A stretch of DNA of 64,000 bases from Campylobacter sp. (GTDB taxonomy: Bacteria; Campylobacterota; Campylobacteria; Campylobacterales; Campylobacteraceae), in the NCBI RefSeq assembly GCF_019423325.1, contig NZ_JAHZBQ010000001.1, positions 930,001 through 994,000 on the forward strand, given 5' to 3'. The position numbers were made by a program, and so were the translations under genes. The notes under the pieces are model-generated. The model had not been told where the DNA came from and did not search any database. It saw only the letters and a list, made by a program, of their open reading frames with translations. This document shows positions 35,344-44,562 of the stretch, piece by piece (the stretch's first letter is position 1; the number at the start of each line of letters is the position of its first letter).

Positions 35344-37467
35344 ATGCGAAAAGATATGTATTTTAAAAAGGCGAAATTTATCGCATTATCTATATGCGCG
35401 AGCGTTTCGATTTTATGCGGCATGGAAGGCTCGCGCCTAAGCAGTGACGCAAATAGCACGAATCTTGGCGAGATCGTAGTAAGCGCGAGCGGCTTTCGCC
35501 AAGATATCAGGCAGGCGCCGGCCTCCATCTCCACCTTGGATAATAAAGAGATATCAAGCGGCAGATTCACTTCGCTACACGATATTGCGAATAGAATGCC
35601 TGGCGTCAGCGTTATTGCAGGCGATGACGGCCCGGCAAGCGGGATATCCATCAGAGGAATGGAAAGCTCTCAAACCCTTGTGCTTATCGACGGCAAACGT
35701 GTAAGTTCCGCGGCGGCGAACCCAAAAGGCGGGGCGGGCGATATGAACTCAAATTTTATCCCGCCCGCAGGAGCGATAGAGCGTATCGAAGTGATTAGAG
35801 GACCGATGAGCTCGCTTTACGGAAGCGATGCGGTAGGCGGCGTGATAAATATCATTACGAAAAAGAATTTTTCTAAATTTAGCGGAAGTGCTGCTATATC
35901 TACAACTATCCAAGATCACGAAGGTATCGGAAACGGCAAGATGGGCGAAGCCTACGTCAATATTCCCTTCGGGCAGTATGCGGCGCTTCAGCTGTGGGGA
36001 TATAAGAAACTGCGCGACGAGGATGGCTATAAGGGAGGCTATCAGAAGAGTGATAAATCGGATTCTAACGCCAAACTTTGGCTAACGCCGGATGAAAATA
36101 ATAAATTTTACTTTCAAACCGGAAGACAAAATCATGATTATTCAAGGACTCTTGGTAAAACTGCCGTTTATCCCAACGCGCGCGGATTAAATCACTATAA
36201 ATATAAAAGAGAAAATCACGGCGTCGGATATTTGGGTGAGTTTGAGAGCTTAAGTGCTGATATAAGTTATTTTTGGGATAAGACTCGGCGTACGAGCATT
36301 TTTGATAGCCTTTCTCCCGCAATCGTAAAAAATAGAAATTTTAATTCCAAATTTACGACTTATCTCGGTATAAATACGCTTACCTTCGGCTATGATTTTA
36401 GCAAACAGGATGTGCGAACGACTTTTATCGTTTCAAACGCGAGCAGGCAAAATTTGCGCTCTCCGCAGCGATTTTCTATGAACGAGCATGCGGGATTTTT
36501 AGAGGACGAGATTGAAATTTTGGAAAATACGCTATTTTTAACGCTCGGCGGTAGGCTCACGCACAACGAATACTTCGGCAACCACTTTTCACCCAGAGCC
36601 TACGCGACGTTTAATATAGGCGATACTTGGACGATCAAAGGCGGCGTCGCAACCGGTTATAAAACTCCCGACGTCAATCAAATTTCGCCGGAAGTAGGCA
36701 CGATTCAGGGCGGTTGGAGGATTATAGATTTCGGTAACAAGGATTTAAAGCCCGAGAAAAGCACGACCTACGAGATCGGGCTTTATTACGATAATGCAGA
36801 CGATCTGCGCGGCAATATCACGCTATTTAAAAACGACTTCAAAGATAAAATTTTAGATACCGATGGCAGCAATATCAATAGGATTCCCGCCTACGGAGGC
36901 TGCGCCGGCGCACCGAGCGTTAATTGCCCGGGTTGGGGAACGTATTTTAATATAGAAGGAGCCGAGGTTTACGGCGTTGAGCTGAGCGGTGATTACGATA
37001 TTACTAAGAGGTTAAATTTCAAGGCGAACTACACCTATAGCCACTCCGAGATCGAAACCGGGGATCCTACGATCTATACGCCAAACGGCGCCGTTAAATT
37101 TAGCCAAACCAATCTTAGTAGGCTGGATGGCAAATCCCTGACCGCTACTCCGAAGCATGCCGCACATGCGACGCTTAGCTATAGGCCGATCGCTCCGCTT
37201 TCTACCTTCGTAGGCGTAAATTACGAAAGCGAGCTTACAAGCGTACAATTCGGTCCGGGCAATAGAGTCAGCAAAAACGACAAAAAGCTTTTTACTACGG
37301 ATTTGGGCGCACAATACGATTTAAACGATAATCTGAGCCTAAATTTAACCGCCTACAATATCTTTGATAACGTCCGATACGACGAGGGTCTCGCGGACGA
37401 CGGCAATTACTATTGGTATCCCGAGGAGGGCAGGAGGTTTTGGTTTAAGGTAAACGCTAAATGGTAA
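35344..37467 (+). CDS. TonB-dependent outer-membrane receptor, CfrA/FepA-like (ferric catecholate)
   Basis: The signal peptide (about 1-30) is followed by a TonB box-like GEIVVSASG, a plug domain (about 45-165) with SIRGMESSQTLVLIDGKRV and VIRGPMSSLYGSDAVGGVINIITKK split over it, and a 22-strand barrel ending in an aromatic residue (FKVNAKW). The plug is closest in style to CfrA and other ferric enterobactin receptors. Ferric siderophore is bound outside and moved by TonB-ExbBD. The trilactone-esterase-like gene that follows, overlapping by seven bases, supports a catecholate substrate. Confidence 0.88.
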   Translation: MRKDMYFKKAKFIALSICASVSILCGMEGSRLSSDANSTNLGEIVVSASGFRQDIRQAPASISTLDNKEISSGRFTSLHDIANRMPGVSVIAGDDGPASGISIRGMESSQTLVLIDGKRVSSAAANPKGGAGDMNSNFIPPAGAIERIEVIRGPMSSLYGSDAVGGVINIITKKNFSKFSGSAAISTTIQDHEGIGNGKMGEAYVNIPFGQYAALQLWGYKKLRDEDGYKGGYQKSDKSDSNAKLWLTPDENNKFYFQTGRQNHDYSRTLGKTAVYPNARGLNHYKYKRENHGVGYLGEFESLSADISYFWDKTRRTSIFDSLSPAIVKNRNFNSKFTTYLGINTLTFGYDFSKQDVRTTFIVSNASRQNLRSPQRFSMNEHAGFLEDEIEILENTLFLTLGGRLTHNEYFGNHFSPRAYATFNIGDTWTIKGGVATGYKTPDVNQISPEVGTIQGGWRIIDFGNKDLKPEKSTTYEIGLYYDNADDLRGNITLFKNDFKDKILDTDGSNINRIPAYGGCAGAPSVNCPGWGTYFNIEGAEVYGVELSGDYDITKRLNFKANYTYSHSEIETGDPTIYTPNGAVKFSQTNLSRLDGKSLTATPKHAAHATLSYRPIAPLSTFVGVNYESELTSVQFGPGNRVSKNDKKLFTTDLGAQYDLNDNLSLNLTAYNIFDNVRYDEGLADDGNYYWYPEEGRRFWFKVNAKW

Positions 37468-38357
37468 GCCTGAAGAGCTTTCTTGCGGTATTTAACGCGC
37501 TCTTTTTAGCGTGCTTATTCGCTTGCGATCTGGGGGCAAAACCGCTGCAAAAGATCGAGCGGATAAGCGAGGCTGCACGCGAGATATTTAGCGTGAGCGA
37601 TTTTATTTTAAAAAGCAAGAGCGGCGAAAAATATAAAATTTTTATAGCTCGCCAAAAAAATGTCGCTCGCTACGATAGGGTAGTTTTTATGGTTGATGCG
37701 AACGCACAAGTTGCTATGCTTTTAAACTCTTATGCGAAAATTTATGCGAATGGCGCAAAGCAAAACGCAAAAGCGGTGCCGAAATTAAGCAAAACCGTCC
37801 TTATAGTAGGCATCGGATACGACAGCCCGTTAGCGTATGATACTAAGCGTCGCACGAGAGATTTAACGCCCGCGGCGAGCGGCGAAGAATATGCAAACGG
37901 CGGCGGCGCGGGAGAATTTTACGATTTCGTAAAAGATGAACTATTTCCGCTCGTGGAGAAAAAATACTCTACGGCAAAAAGCGATAAAATTTACTTCGGA
38001 CATTCTTTTGGCGGGCTATTCGGGATTTATGCTTTGCTGCGCGACGATGGGATTTTCGACGAGTTTTTTATCGCCTCGCCTTCGTTATGGTGGGGTGAAT
38101 CACAACTGATCAGAGATGCCCTAGACGAAGGAAAGCTTAGATCAAATTTAAAAGCGAAATTCATAATGCTCGTTGCCGGCTCGAGTGAAATGCGTAAAGG
38201 GAAAACCGATAAAGCGGGAATTTTAAAAGTAGCCGATCTAGCTGAAATTTTAAAAACAAAGGGGCTTTCTTGCGAGTTTAGGCTCTACGAAGGCGCTTCG
38301 CACGGCGAAGTAATCCCATTGGCTTTGCAAGATTTAGCGCTATTTACGCAAAGATAA
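37461..38357 (+). CDS. Periplasmic siderophore esterase, Cee/IroE-like
   Basis: This alpha/beta hydrolase of the esterase-D/IroE family (298 residues) has a signal peptide (about 1-26), the nucleophile elbow GHSFGG (about residues 180-185), the FIASPSLWWGE segment and a C-terminal catalytic His in EGASHGEVIP. In C. jejuni Cee cuts the enterobactin trilactone in the periplasm to free iron. Overlap with the receptor gene and the WWG element make the same role likely here. It is not tested which siderophore is used. Confidence 0.82.
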   Translation: MVSLKSFLAVFNALFLACLFACDLGAKPLQKIERISEAAREIFSVSDFILKSKSGEKYKIFIARQKNVARYDRVVFMVDANAQVAMLLNSYAKIYANGAKQNAKAVPKLSKTVLIVGIGYDSPLAYDTKRRTRDLTPAASGEEYANGGGAGEFYDFVKDELFPLVEKKYSTAKSDKIYFGHSFGGLFGIYALLRDDGIFDEFFIASPSLWWGESQLIRDALDEGKLRSNLKAKFIMLVAGSSEMRKGKTDKAGILKVADLAEILKTKGLSCEFRLYEGASHGEVIPLALQDLALFTQR

Positions 38358-38526
38358 TCTTCTATTTAGCCGGTAAAGCCTTGATCTAAACCCAGCTCGT
38401 TTATATTTGCAAGCGCAAGACCGAGCGACGCAGGCTCGTTGATTGCGCCGAAACGCGTCGTCGGATTTAAGAAATTAAATTTTAAAGCCCTTTTGGCTAG
38501 TATCGCGCAAATTTAAAGGAGCGAAA

Positions 38527-38778
38527 ATGCAAAGTTTCAAATGGCAAATTTCAAAGCGGCTCAAGCAGGCGATGCGCGAGCGAGATATCGATAATCTCGC
38601 GCTCGTGCGCCGCACGGACGAGCTGTATTCGCGCTCGCACCCGAGCCACGACGAGGACATACGCGCCGAAGTTTACACAGTTTTGGACGAATACGCGCCC
38701 AACGTCGATATTGAAATTTTTGATTTAGTCTGCAAGGCTCTCGGAGTTAAAATCGAGCTAGGCGAGACGCTTGATTAA
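38527..38778 (+). CDS. Small soluble protein of unknown function
   Basis: I do not recognise this 83-residue protein. It begins MQSFKWQISKRLKQAMRERD and ends in a segment, IFDLVCKALGVKIELG, that looks like the last helices of XRE-type DNA-binding domains, but a full helix-turn-helix cannot be assigned. An AAAGGAG ribosome site precedes the ATG. It stands alone between the iron-uptake pair and lrgA, with about 150-200 gene-free bases on each side. Confidence 0.6.
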   Translation: MQSFKWQISKRLKQAMRERDIDNLALVRRTDELYSRSHPSHDEDIRAEVYTVLDEYAPNVDIEIFDLVCKALGVKIELGETLD

Positions 38779-38977
38779 GTAGTCGTAGCCGAATTTTATC
38801 CGTGCCGCAAGGCTAAATTTAGCGCTATGATAAATCGCAAAATTCTACCTAAAGCCTAGCTACAGAGCTTGCTTAAGTAAATTTTGCCGCAAAATTTCGC
38901 CCAAACCTAGCAAGATTAATATCTATTTTAACTGCAAAGTGCTAAATTTAGCCCTAAATTTTAATCCGAGGTAAACT

Positions 38978-39436
38978 TTGAACTACTTAATCCAATTTAG
39001 TGTGATTTTAGGAATATCTTTTGTTGCGGAGATTTTGGCGGCGCTCGTGCCTGTGCCGATCCCCGCTAGCATCTATGGGCTAGTCATTATGCTTTTAGCC
39101 CTGATCTTCAAACTCATCAAAGTATCACAGATCAGAGAAACCGTGTCATTTTTTATGCAGATTATGCCTGTGATCTTCATCCCTGCGGGCGCTGCGATCA
39201 TCATCGCAGGCGACGCGCTACGCCAGCATCTTTTCGCAATCATCGCGATTACGGCAGTCTCTACGGTAGTAGTCATCGGTGCAAGTGGCGCGGTAACGCA
39301 AATTTTTTATAAAATTGCCCTCGCCCGCGTTAAGCGCAGGCTTTACGAAGCCGCGCACGAACAAGACGGCGTGAATACAAAGGGCGTGGATGCGAAGCTG
39401 GAGCGCGAAATTTTATCCGGAGACGACAAAAAATGA
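38978..39436 (+). CDS. lrgA: CidA/LrgA-family holin-like membrane protein
   Basis: Four hydrophobic helices and the VPVPIPASIYGLVIMLLALIF motif mark the CidA/LrgA family, which in Gram-positives affects murein hydrolase export and, in other bacteria, small-molecule transport. The start is TTG after a CGAGGTAAAC site. The C-terminal 30 residues are charged and extend the usual length. It overlaps lrgB by four bases. Confidence 0.82.
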   Translation: MNYLIQFSVILGISFVAEILAALVPVPIPASIYGLVIMLLALIFKLIKVSQIRETVSFFMQIMPVIFIPAGAAIIIAGDALRQHLFAIIAITAVSTVVVIGASGAVTQIFYKIALARVKRRLYEAAHEQDGVNTKGVDAKLEREILSGDDKK

Positions 39437-40125
39437 GAGAAATTTTAATGAACTCCGCTTTTTTCGGCGTATTTTTGTGCCTAGGCTCGTTTGAGCTGGG
39501 ACTTTATCTAAAAAAGCGCTTTAAGCTAACTATTTTCAACCCGCTTCTAATCGGTATCGTGCTTACCGTCTGCGTGCTTTTACTCTTTAAAATTCCATAC
39601 GAGAAATTTAACGCGAGCGCCTCGCACATTAGCTTTTTCTTAACGCCGATTACCGTCTGTCTAGCTGTGCCGCTATACGAGCAGCTGGCGCTTTTGCGAA
39701 GTAATTTTTTAGCTATTTTTGCAGGACTGATTTCGGGTATGATCGCAGGACTAGGCAGCATCTACGCGATGTCGGTGATATTTGGGCTAAATCACACAAT
39801 GTATGTCACGCTACTACCGAAATCCGTCACGGCGCCAATCGGTATGGGTATCAGCGAAAGCTTAGGCGGCATCGTGACACTAACGGTAGCCTGCATCATC
39901 GCTACGGGCATCATCGGCAGTGTTTTTGGCGAGGCGTTACTTAAAATTTTTGGCATCAAAAAGGCGATGGCAAAAGGTATCGCCCTAGGCTGCGCGAGCC
40001 ATGCGATGGGAACGGCGCGCGCTCTTGAGATCGGTGACATAGAGGGCGCAATGGCGTCTTTAGCGATGGCAGTTACGGGACTTCTTACCGTCATCGGTGC
40101 CGGTATTTTTGCACATTTCATTTAA
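39433..40125 (+). CDS. lrgB: LrgB-family membrane protein
   Basis: The protein has about eight helices and GMGISESLGGIVTLTVACIIATGIIG and ALGCASHAMGTARALEIG, the LrgB signature. LrgA and LrgB act as a pair at the inner membrane, as part of murein turnover or as a pyruvate/glycolate-type transporter in other species. It overlaps lrgA and lies nine bases before the kinase-like gene, so all three form one operon. Confidence 0.88.
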   Translation: MREILMNSAFFGVFLCLGSFELGLYLKKRFKLTIFNPLLIGIVLTVCVLLLFKIPYEKFNASASHISFFLTPITVCLAVPLYEQLALLRSNFLAIFAGLISGMIAGLGSIYAMSVIFGLNHTMYVTLLPKSVTAPIGMGISESLGGIVTLTVACIIATGIIGSVFGEALLKIFGIKKAMAKGIALGCASHAMGTARALEIGDIEGAMASLAMAVTGLLTVIGAGIFAHFI

Positions 40126-40134
40126 GGAGAAAAT

Positions 40135-40701
40135 ATGATAATCTCGATCGCTAGACAAACGGGTGCAGGCGGACGCGAAACCGCGCGCAAACTAGCCGAG
40201 CGCTTAGGCTATACCTATCTAGCCAAGGCGGATCTGCTCCGCAAAGCAGACGAGCTTGGCTGCTTCGAGCAGATGTATGAGTTCTACAACGAAATGCCCG
40301 TAAATACGCTACTTCAGGCAATATCGCACAACGAGCTAGCCAATGAGCAAAAACGCGACCGCATCGTAGCAATCTACGAAAAGATCGTCTCGGGCGGCAA
40401 CGTTATAGTGCTTGGGCGCTGCGCGGGATTTTTCTTGCGCGGACATCCAGATCTGCTGACGGTATTTTTACGCGCGAGTGATGAGTTTAAGCTTGCCAGA
40501 TTAGAAAAAGAGGGCCATACCGACGCGCGAGAGTATATGGAAAACAGCGACGCGGGCAGGATGAGCTTTCATCAATACTACACCAACCAAGTATGGGGCG
40601 CGTCCGCAAACTACAATATCTGCATTGATACGTCATATTGCGGCATCGATAATGCGGTAAATATCATCGAGTATCTGGTCAAACATCACATTGAAAAGTG
40701 A
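40135..40701 (+). CDS. Cytidylate-kinase-like protein (Cytidylate_kin2 family)
   Basis: The protein (188 residues) starts MIISIARQTGAGGRETARKLAERLG, a variant P-loop with GAGGRE in place of GxxxxGK[ST], followed by VLGRCAGFFL and the substrate-lid-like RLEKEGHTDAREY. This pattern belongs to the AAK6-like Cytidylate_kin2 family of unknown true substrate. Its link to lrgAB is tight (nine bases, shared terminator). Confidence 0.8.
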   Translation: MIISIARQTGAGGRETARKLAERLGYTYLAKADLLRKADELGCFEQMYEFYNEMPVNTLLQAISHNELANEQKRDRIVAIYEKIVSGGNVIVLGRCAGFFLRGHPDLLTVFLRASDEFKLARLEKEGHTDAREYMENSDAGRMSFHQYYTNQVWGASANYNICIDTSYCGIDNAVNIIEYLVKHHIEK

Positions 40702-40720
40702 TTTGTGCCTAAGCGCACAA

Positions 40721-40759
40721 AAGTGGAATTTGTCTTTTAAAAGATAAAATTCCACTTCT
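40721..40759 (+). terminator. Strong stem-loop terminator after the lrgAB operon
   Basis: AAGTGGAATTT (40721-40731) pairs with AAATTCCACTT (40747-40757), and the interior TCTTTTAAAAGA is itself a palindrome, so the stem can extend almost to the tip. The arms are AT-rich at the base. The hairpin starts 20 bases after the kinase-like stop and could work in both directions. Confidence 0.75.
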
Positions 40760-40964
40760 TCTCGCAAACCCGCCCTATTTCTATCATAATTTAAAATTTA
40801 CATCTCTTTCAGCTTGAATTCCATTTGTAAATAACGCATTTTAGGTGTATTATAAAGCCTCTCGTTCAATGCGACATTAAATTCTAAACCGCGCTTTATC
40901 GCCACAAAACAGTAAAATTTAGCTAAAATTTGACGAAATTTAAATCCAAATTTAAGGAGATAAA

Positions 40965-42320
40965 ATGCAAAGCAGAGCCCATCTATGCCCAAAATGCGGC
41001 GAAAAGAGGATCTATTTCGACGGCATCTGCCACTCATGCAGCCAAAGGCAGAGGCGAGAGGAGATTTTAAACCTAAGCGCGGATGAAGTGGAGGAGATGA
41101 TCCTAAAAATCGCGGACCGCATCGACGAAATCGAAAAATGGGAGGAGATTTACAACGATTTTTGGGCGCTTTTTAGCCTACTGGGTATTCACGATCCAAG
41201 GATCGCGCGAGCCGCTGCCGCGGCGGAGATCTACTACCCACCGGAGCTTTACTTCGGCGCGCCTAGGGACGTAAGAGACGCGCTCATAGCAAAACTAGAC
41301 TCGCTACAAGATAACTCCAAAAACGCGCTAAATCACCTTCTGTGCTCGCTTGCGTGGCAGGGCGACGAAAAAACGACGGAGCTATTTTACGAGCTGTATA
41401 AAAACCCCAGGCCGTGGCGCAAAAAGCTCTACGTAGGCACGGAATTTTACGCGAAAATCGGCGGCTGGAGCTTTGATCGGATGGGCGAGCACAAATCGCT
41501 CGTCTTTAATAAATGCCTCGTAGCGGTGCGCGTAAGAGATGGCGCGGAGAAAAACGGCGGCTGCGCGATCGGGCGCGGAGATGAAAACGCAAACGAAATT
41601 TTAAATTTCAAAGGCGGTGCGGGCAGCGCAAATTCCGAACAAAACACGCAAAAAGACGTAGACGAAATTTCAAATTTACACGCGGGCGCACAGAGCGCGG
41701 GCGTAAATTTCAAAGCAGACGCGCAAAAAGACGCTAGCAGCGGTTTAAATTTAAGCGAAAATGCAAAGGATGCCCGCTGCGAAGACGCAAACCAAAATGC
41801 GGACGAGCCCGTACGTATCGGCAGGCCTACGGGGCAAAAGTGCGAGTTTTGCGGCTGCGAGATGCTCGATATGCTGCGTCTTAAGGCCGACGAGCCGCGG
41901 CTTGCGTTTCTGAATTTAAAGCGCAACGCGATCTTTCGTTGTTGCCCGACCTGTATCGGTTCGGTCGTTTATTTTTGCAAGAGAGGCGCGGACGGCGAGA
42001 TAGAGCTAAGCTATAAGGGCGAAGGGTTTACGGAGAGTTATTTTTTGCAAGAGGACATGACGCGACTATGCGATATGAGATTTAAGATAGGCGGCGAGGT
42101 TTCGCCATTTTACGGCTGCTTTAGCGAGCTTGATACGACCGTGGGCGGCTATCCGCAGTGGGTGCAGGACGTCTCGTATCTGAGCTGCCCTAGTTGCGGC
42201 GGGACGATGAAGCATCTAGCGCAGATCCCATTCGGCGAGCTGGTGCAGGGCGAGGGGGTTATATACGTGCAGATCTGCGAGAAATGCAAGGTTTTGGGCG
42301 GTTGCTTTCAGTGTACGTGA
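40965..42320 (+). CDS. Zinc-ribbon protein with DUF1963-like C-terminus and low-complexity insert
   Basis: The protein (451 residues) starts with a four-Cys ribbon (CPKCG at 8-12, CHSC at 22-25). A helical segment follows with PPELYFGAPRDVRDALI and PRPWRKKLYVG. An insert (about 201-284) of Asn/Ala/Asp/Gln-rich repeats follows, and then a Cys-rich part with CEFCGCEMLDML, CCPTC, VGGYPQWVQD and CPSCGGTM. The VGGYPQW...AQI pattern recalls DUF1963/YwqG, some members of which are immunity proteins in toxin loci. This assignment is tentative. A TAAGGAG ribosome site precedes the ATG. Confidence 0.65.
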   Translation: MQSRAHLCPKCGEKRIYFDGICHSCSQRQRREEILNLSADEVEEMILKIADRIDEIEKWEEIYNDFWALFSLLGIHDPRIARAAAAAEIYYPPELYFGAPRDVRDALIAKLDSLQDNSKNALNHLLCSLAWQGDEKTTELFYELYKNPRPWRKKLYVGTEFYAKIGGWSFDRMGEHKSLVFNKCLVAVRVRDGAEKNGGCAIGRGDENANEILNFKGGAGSANSEQNTQKDVDEISNLHAGAQSAGVNFKADAQKDASSGLNLSENAKDARCEDANQNADEPVRIGRPTGQKCEFCGCEMLDMLRLKADEPRLAFLNLKRNAIFRCCPTCIGSVVYFCKRGADGEIELSYKGEGFTESYFLQEDMTRLCDMRFKIGGEVSPFYGCFSELDTTVGGYPQWVQDVSYLSCPSCGGTMKHLAQIPFGELVQGEGVIYVQICEKCKVLGGCFQCT

Positions 42321-42370
42321 GGCAAATTAATTAGCTATAATGCAAGTAAAATTTGATTTAAGGAGAAAAA

Positions 42371-43429
42371 ATGGGGCTATTCGGTTTGAGTAAAAAGGCT
42401 AAGAAAGCGCAGGAGCCGAGCACGTTCGCGGGCAGAGTGGATAAATTTTGGGCGGAATTTAGCGGCGCGATAGACGAGATCAAGGCCGATCTGGCGGTGG
42501 AAGAGTTTGAAAAGGCAATGCAAAAGACCGATGAGAAGCTTCGTATCTGTCTTGCCGAGCCATATTTTATGACGGGGCTCGTGGGCGATAAGCTCGATCT
42601 GGTGCTAACTCCCGAGGGTATGAGACATCGCTTATTTTGGCTAAGCTTCATCAAAAACGCTATGCCAAAGCAGCTTGAGGACAGAATGCTCTGCACGCTC
42701 GGAAAGTCTCGCGCGCCGCGAGGTATCGGCGGGATCGAGATGTACGATACGCGCGTAAACGCCGAGGAGTCGATGATCTACGCGCAGTTTAACGAAAGCG
42801 ACATGGATATCAAAATTTACAATGTAAATTTAGCCACTCTGCTCGCGCAGGACGAGGGCAAGGCTTATAACCTTAGCTTTATCCTACTTGACAATATGGT
42901 CGGCGAAACGGCGATCATAAATACCTTAGGCGAGCTTGAGGTGCTAGCCGAACCCGAAGAAAACGGCGTGCCGCTAAGCGAATTCGCCGATCTGGTCGAT
43001 GAGAAATTCGGCGAAAAAGCCGCTCGCGAACCGCTAAAGAATTTTTTTAGCTACGAGATGGAGCCGCGCGGTAGCGAGGTGCGCGAGGACGTGATCGTAG
43101 GCACCACCTGCCTAACGAGCATCGTAAATCAGTACCTAAACGGCGAGCGCGACATCTATAACGAAGCTTTTGAGCTCGGCATCAAATTTTGCTTTCTTAG
43201 CATCGATAACGGCGGCGACGTGCAGGCAGGCTTTGATCTGCGAAATAAAATCGAGGACGAGGAGTTAGAGAGCTGCAGCTCGTTTTTGGAGATAATCGGC
43301 GGTGCTACGGGACAGAGGCACGCATATATCGATCTCATCTGCTATGACGAGGAAAGGCTGAAAGAAAAGGTAAGCGAGCTTTGCAAAAAATATAGCGCAA
43401 ATATCCAAATCCACGACTTTAAGCGGTAG
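42371..43429 (+). CDS. Acidic cytosolic protein of unknown function
   Basis: I cannot name the family. The protein (352 residues) begins MGLFGLSKKAKKAQ, lacks a signal peptide or membrane helix, and is acidic throughout. The segment SFILLDNMVGETAIINTLGELEVL is like acidic proteins of the DUF695 kind. It follows the zinc-ribbon gene by 50 bases with a clear AAGGAG site, so they may be co-transcribed. Single genes of this look often serve as immunity proteins, but no toxin is seen beside it. Confidence 0.6.
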   Translation: MGLFGLSKKAKKAQEPSTFAGRVDKFWAEFSGAIDEIKADLAVEEFEKAMQKTDEKLRICLAEPYFMTGLVGDKLDLVLTPEGMRHRLFWLSFIKNAMPKQLEDRMLCTLGKSRAPRGIGGIEMYDTRVNAEESMIYAQFNESDMDIKIYNVNLATLLAQDEGKAYNLSFILLDNMVGETAIINTLGELEVLAEPEENGVPLSEFADLVDEKFGEKAAREPLKNFFSYEMEPRGSEVREDVIVGTTCLTSIVNQYLNGERDIYNEAFELGIKFCFLSIDNGGDVQAGFDLRNKIEDEELESCSSFLEIIGGATGQRHAYIDLICYDEERLKEKVSELCKKYSANIQIHDFKR

Positions 43430-43493
43430 CGACTCTAGTTTTTACCGTTACCAAAATTTGCGACTTAAGCGGTAGCGGTCTCTATTTTTGCGG
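43414..43493 (+). repeat. Imperfect direct repeat of ~33 bp at the 3' end of the preceding gene
   Basis: The word CGACTT(T)AAGCGGTAGCG plus a following C/T-rich part (43414-43447) returns at 43461-43493. The first copy spans the stop codon of the acidic protein gene, so part of the gene's end has been duplicated into the spacer. Confidence 0.6.
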
Positions 43494-43797
43494 CAGATAA
43501 ATTTAAAATTTTGCGCCATCGCGGAAAATAAATTTTAAAATTCTACGTCGCCGCGTAAAATAAATTTAAAATTTGCCGCGCCGCACGCTTTTCGTTCGGT
43601 TTTACCATTTCGCCGGCACGCGGTAAAATTGAGCGAGCCGTGGGCTTGCGATATAAATTTTGGCGATTTAGCAGTAAATTTTAGTAAAATTTGCGAGATT
43701 CACAGCGTAAATTTGCAGCGATAAAATTTTGCTTCGGTTTCAGTACAAAGCGCGCCGATTAGGAAGCTTTTGAAAGATAAAATTTTAGGGAACGAAC
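43430..43797. other. Gene-free stretch with many AAATTTTA words
   Basis: About ten AAATTT-containing words are spread between short GC-rich pieces (CGCCGCG, GCCGCGCCGC). No gene is visible on either strand. The end carries a TAGGGAACGAAC leader of the next gene. Confidence 0.5.
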
Positions 43798-44562
43798 ATG
43801 AAAATTATCTCGAAATTTAAAGATAATTACGATTTTATGGTGTCAAAATACGGGCTTGACGAGACTTTGGTCTATGACCGCAGAAACTCTACTCCAGTCA
43901 GTGCGGACGAGCTATGGAGGCTTGACGAGGGCGATAAAAAGGTCTTTGAAAGGAAGCTTAGCGGGTACCGCTTTATCGGCGGTAAATTTATAAACTGGAG
44001 TAAAACGGACGTAAATAAGCTGCCGCGCCTGCTTCACTCCGTGATTTTCATCGGCAAAAATTTAATCCATATTTTCGCAACGCAAGGTAAAATTTACACA
44101 AGCCTAGAGTTTGACGAGACGGAGTTAAGAAGGCAGTATCAGAAGGACAGAACTTTGAGCTTTGGCGATGGATTTCGCGTCCATATCGTCTCGTGGCTAA
44201 GCAAGATGATCGGCAAGCAGGCTACGCGCGAGGAGATTCTGCAGCTCATGGCGCTAGAGGGCGACCGCAAAACAACACTAAAAAATATTGTTCGCGACGA
44301 TAAAATTATAAGCAAAGATGAAATTTTGAGCGCCCCAATCGTATTTTTTAAGCTCACACAGAACATTCACACCGCGGCGATAAATCCACAGCTTAACGCG
44401 ATGGGGTTTTATCTGGATGCCGACTTTGTCTGGCAAAGCCTAGTCGAGTTTTTATCCGCCAAAAAGGACGCCTCCGCTCCGGCAGGCACGATACCAAATG
44501 ATATAAAAATTGCCAGCAAGGGCTTTGACGTAAAGCGCTCGTTTCGCCCAAAAATGAAATAA
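43798..44562 (+). CDS. Soluble protein of unknown function, phage/accessory type
   Basis: The 254-residue protein starts MKIISKFKDNYDFMVSKYGLDE and has KLPRLLHSVIFIGKNLIH and LSAPIVFFKLTQN. I recall similar starts in proteins scattered among accessory regions of many bacteria, but no function is known to me. No membrane helix or metal motif is visible. The gene stands alone, with gene-free flanks on both sides. Confidence 0.6.
   Translation: MKIISKFKDNYDFMVSKYGLDETLVYDRRNSTPVSADELWRLDEGDKKVFERKLSGYRFIGGKFINWSKTDVNKLPRLLHSVIFIGKNLIHIFATQGKIYTSLEFDETELRRQYQKDRTLSFGDGFRVHIVSWLSKMIGKQATREEILQLMALEGDRKTTLKNIVRDDKIISKDEILSAPIVFFKLTQNIHTAAINPQLNAMGFYLDADFVWQSLVEFLSAKKDASAPAGTIPNDIKIASKGFDVKRSFRPKMK

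Noticed and set aside
40798..41037. 79-codon minus-strand frame before the zinc-ribbon gene
   Set aside because: It overlaps the start and ribosome site of the plus-strand gene and shows no motif.
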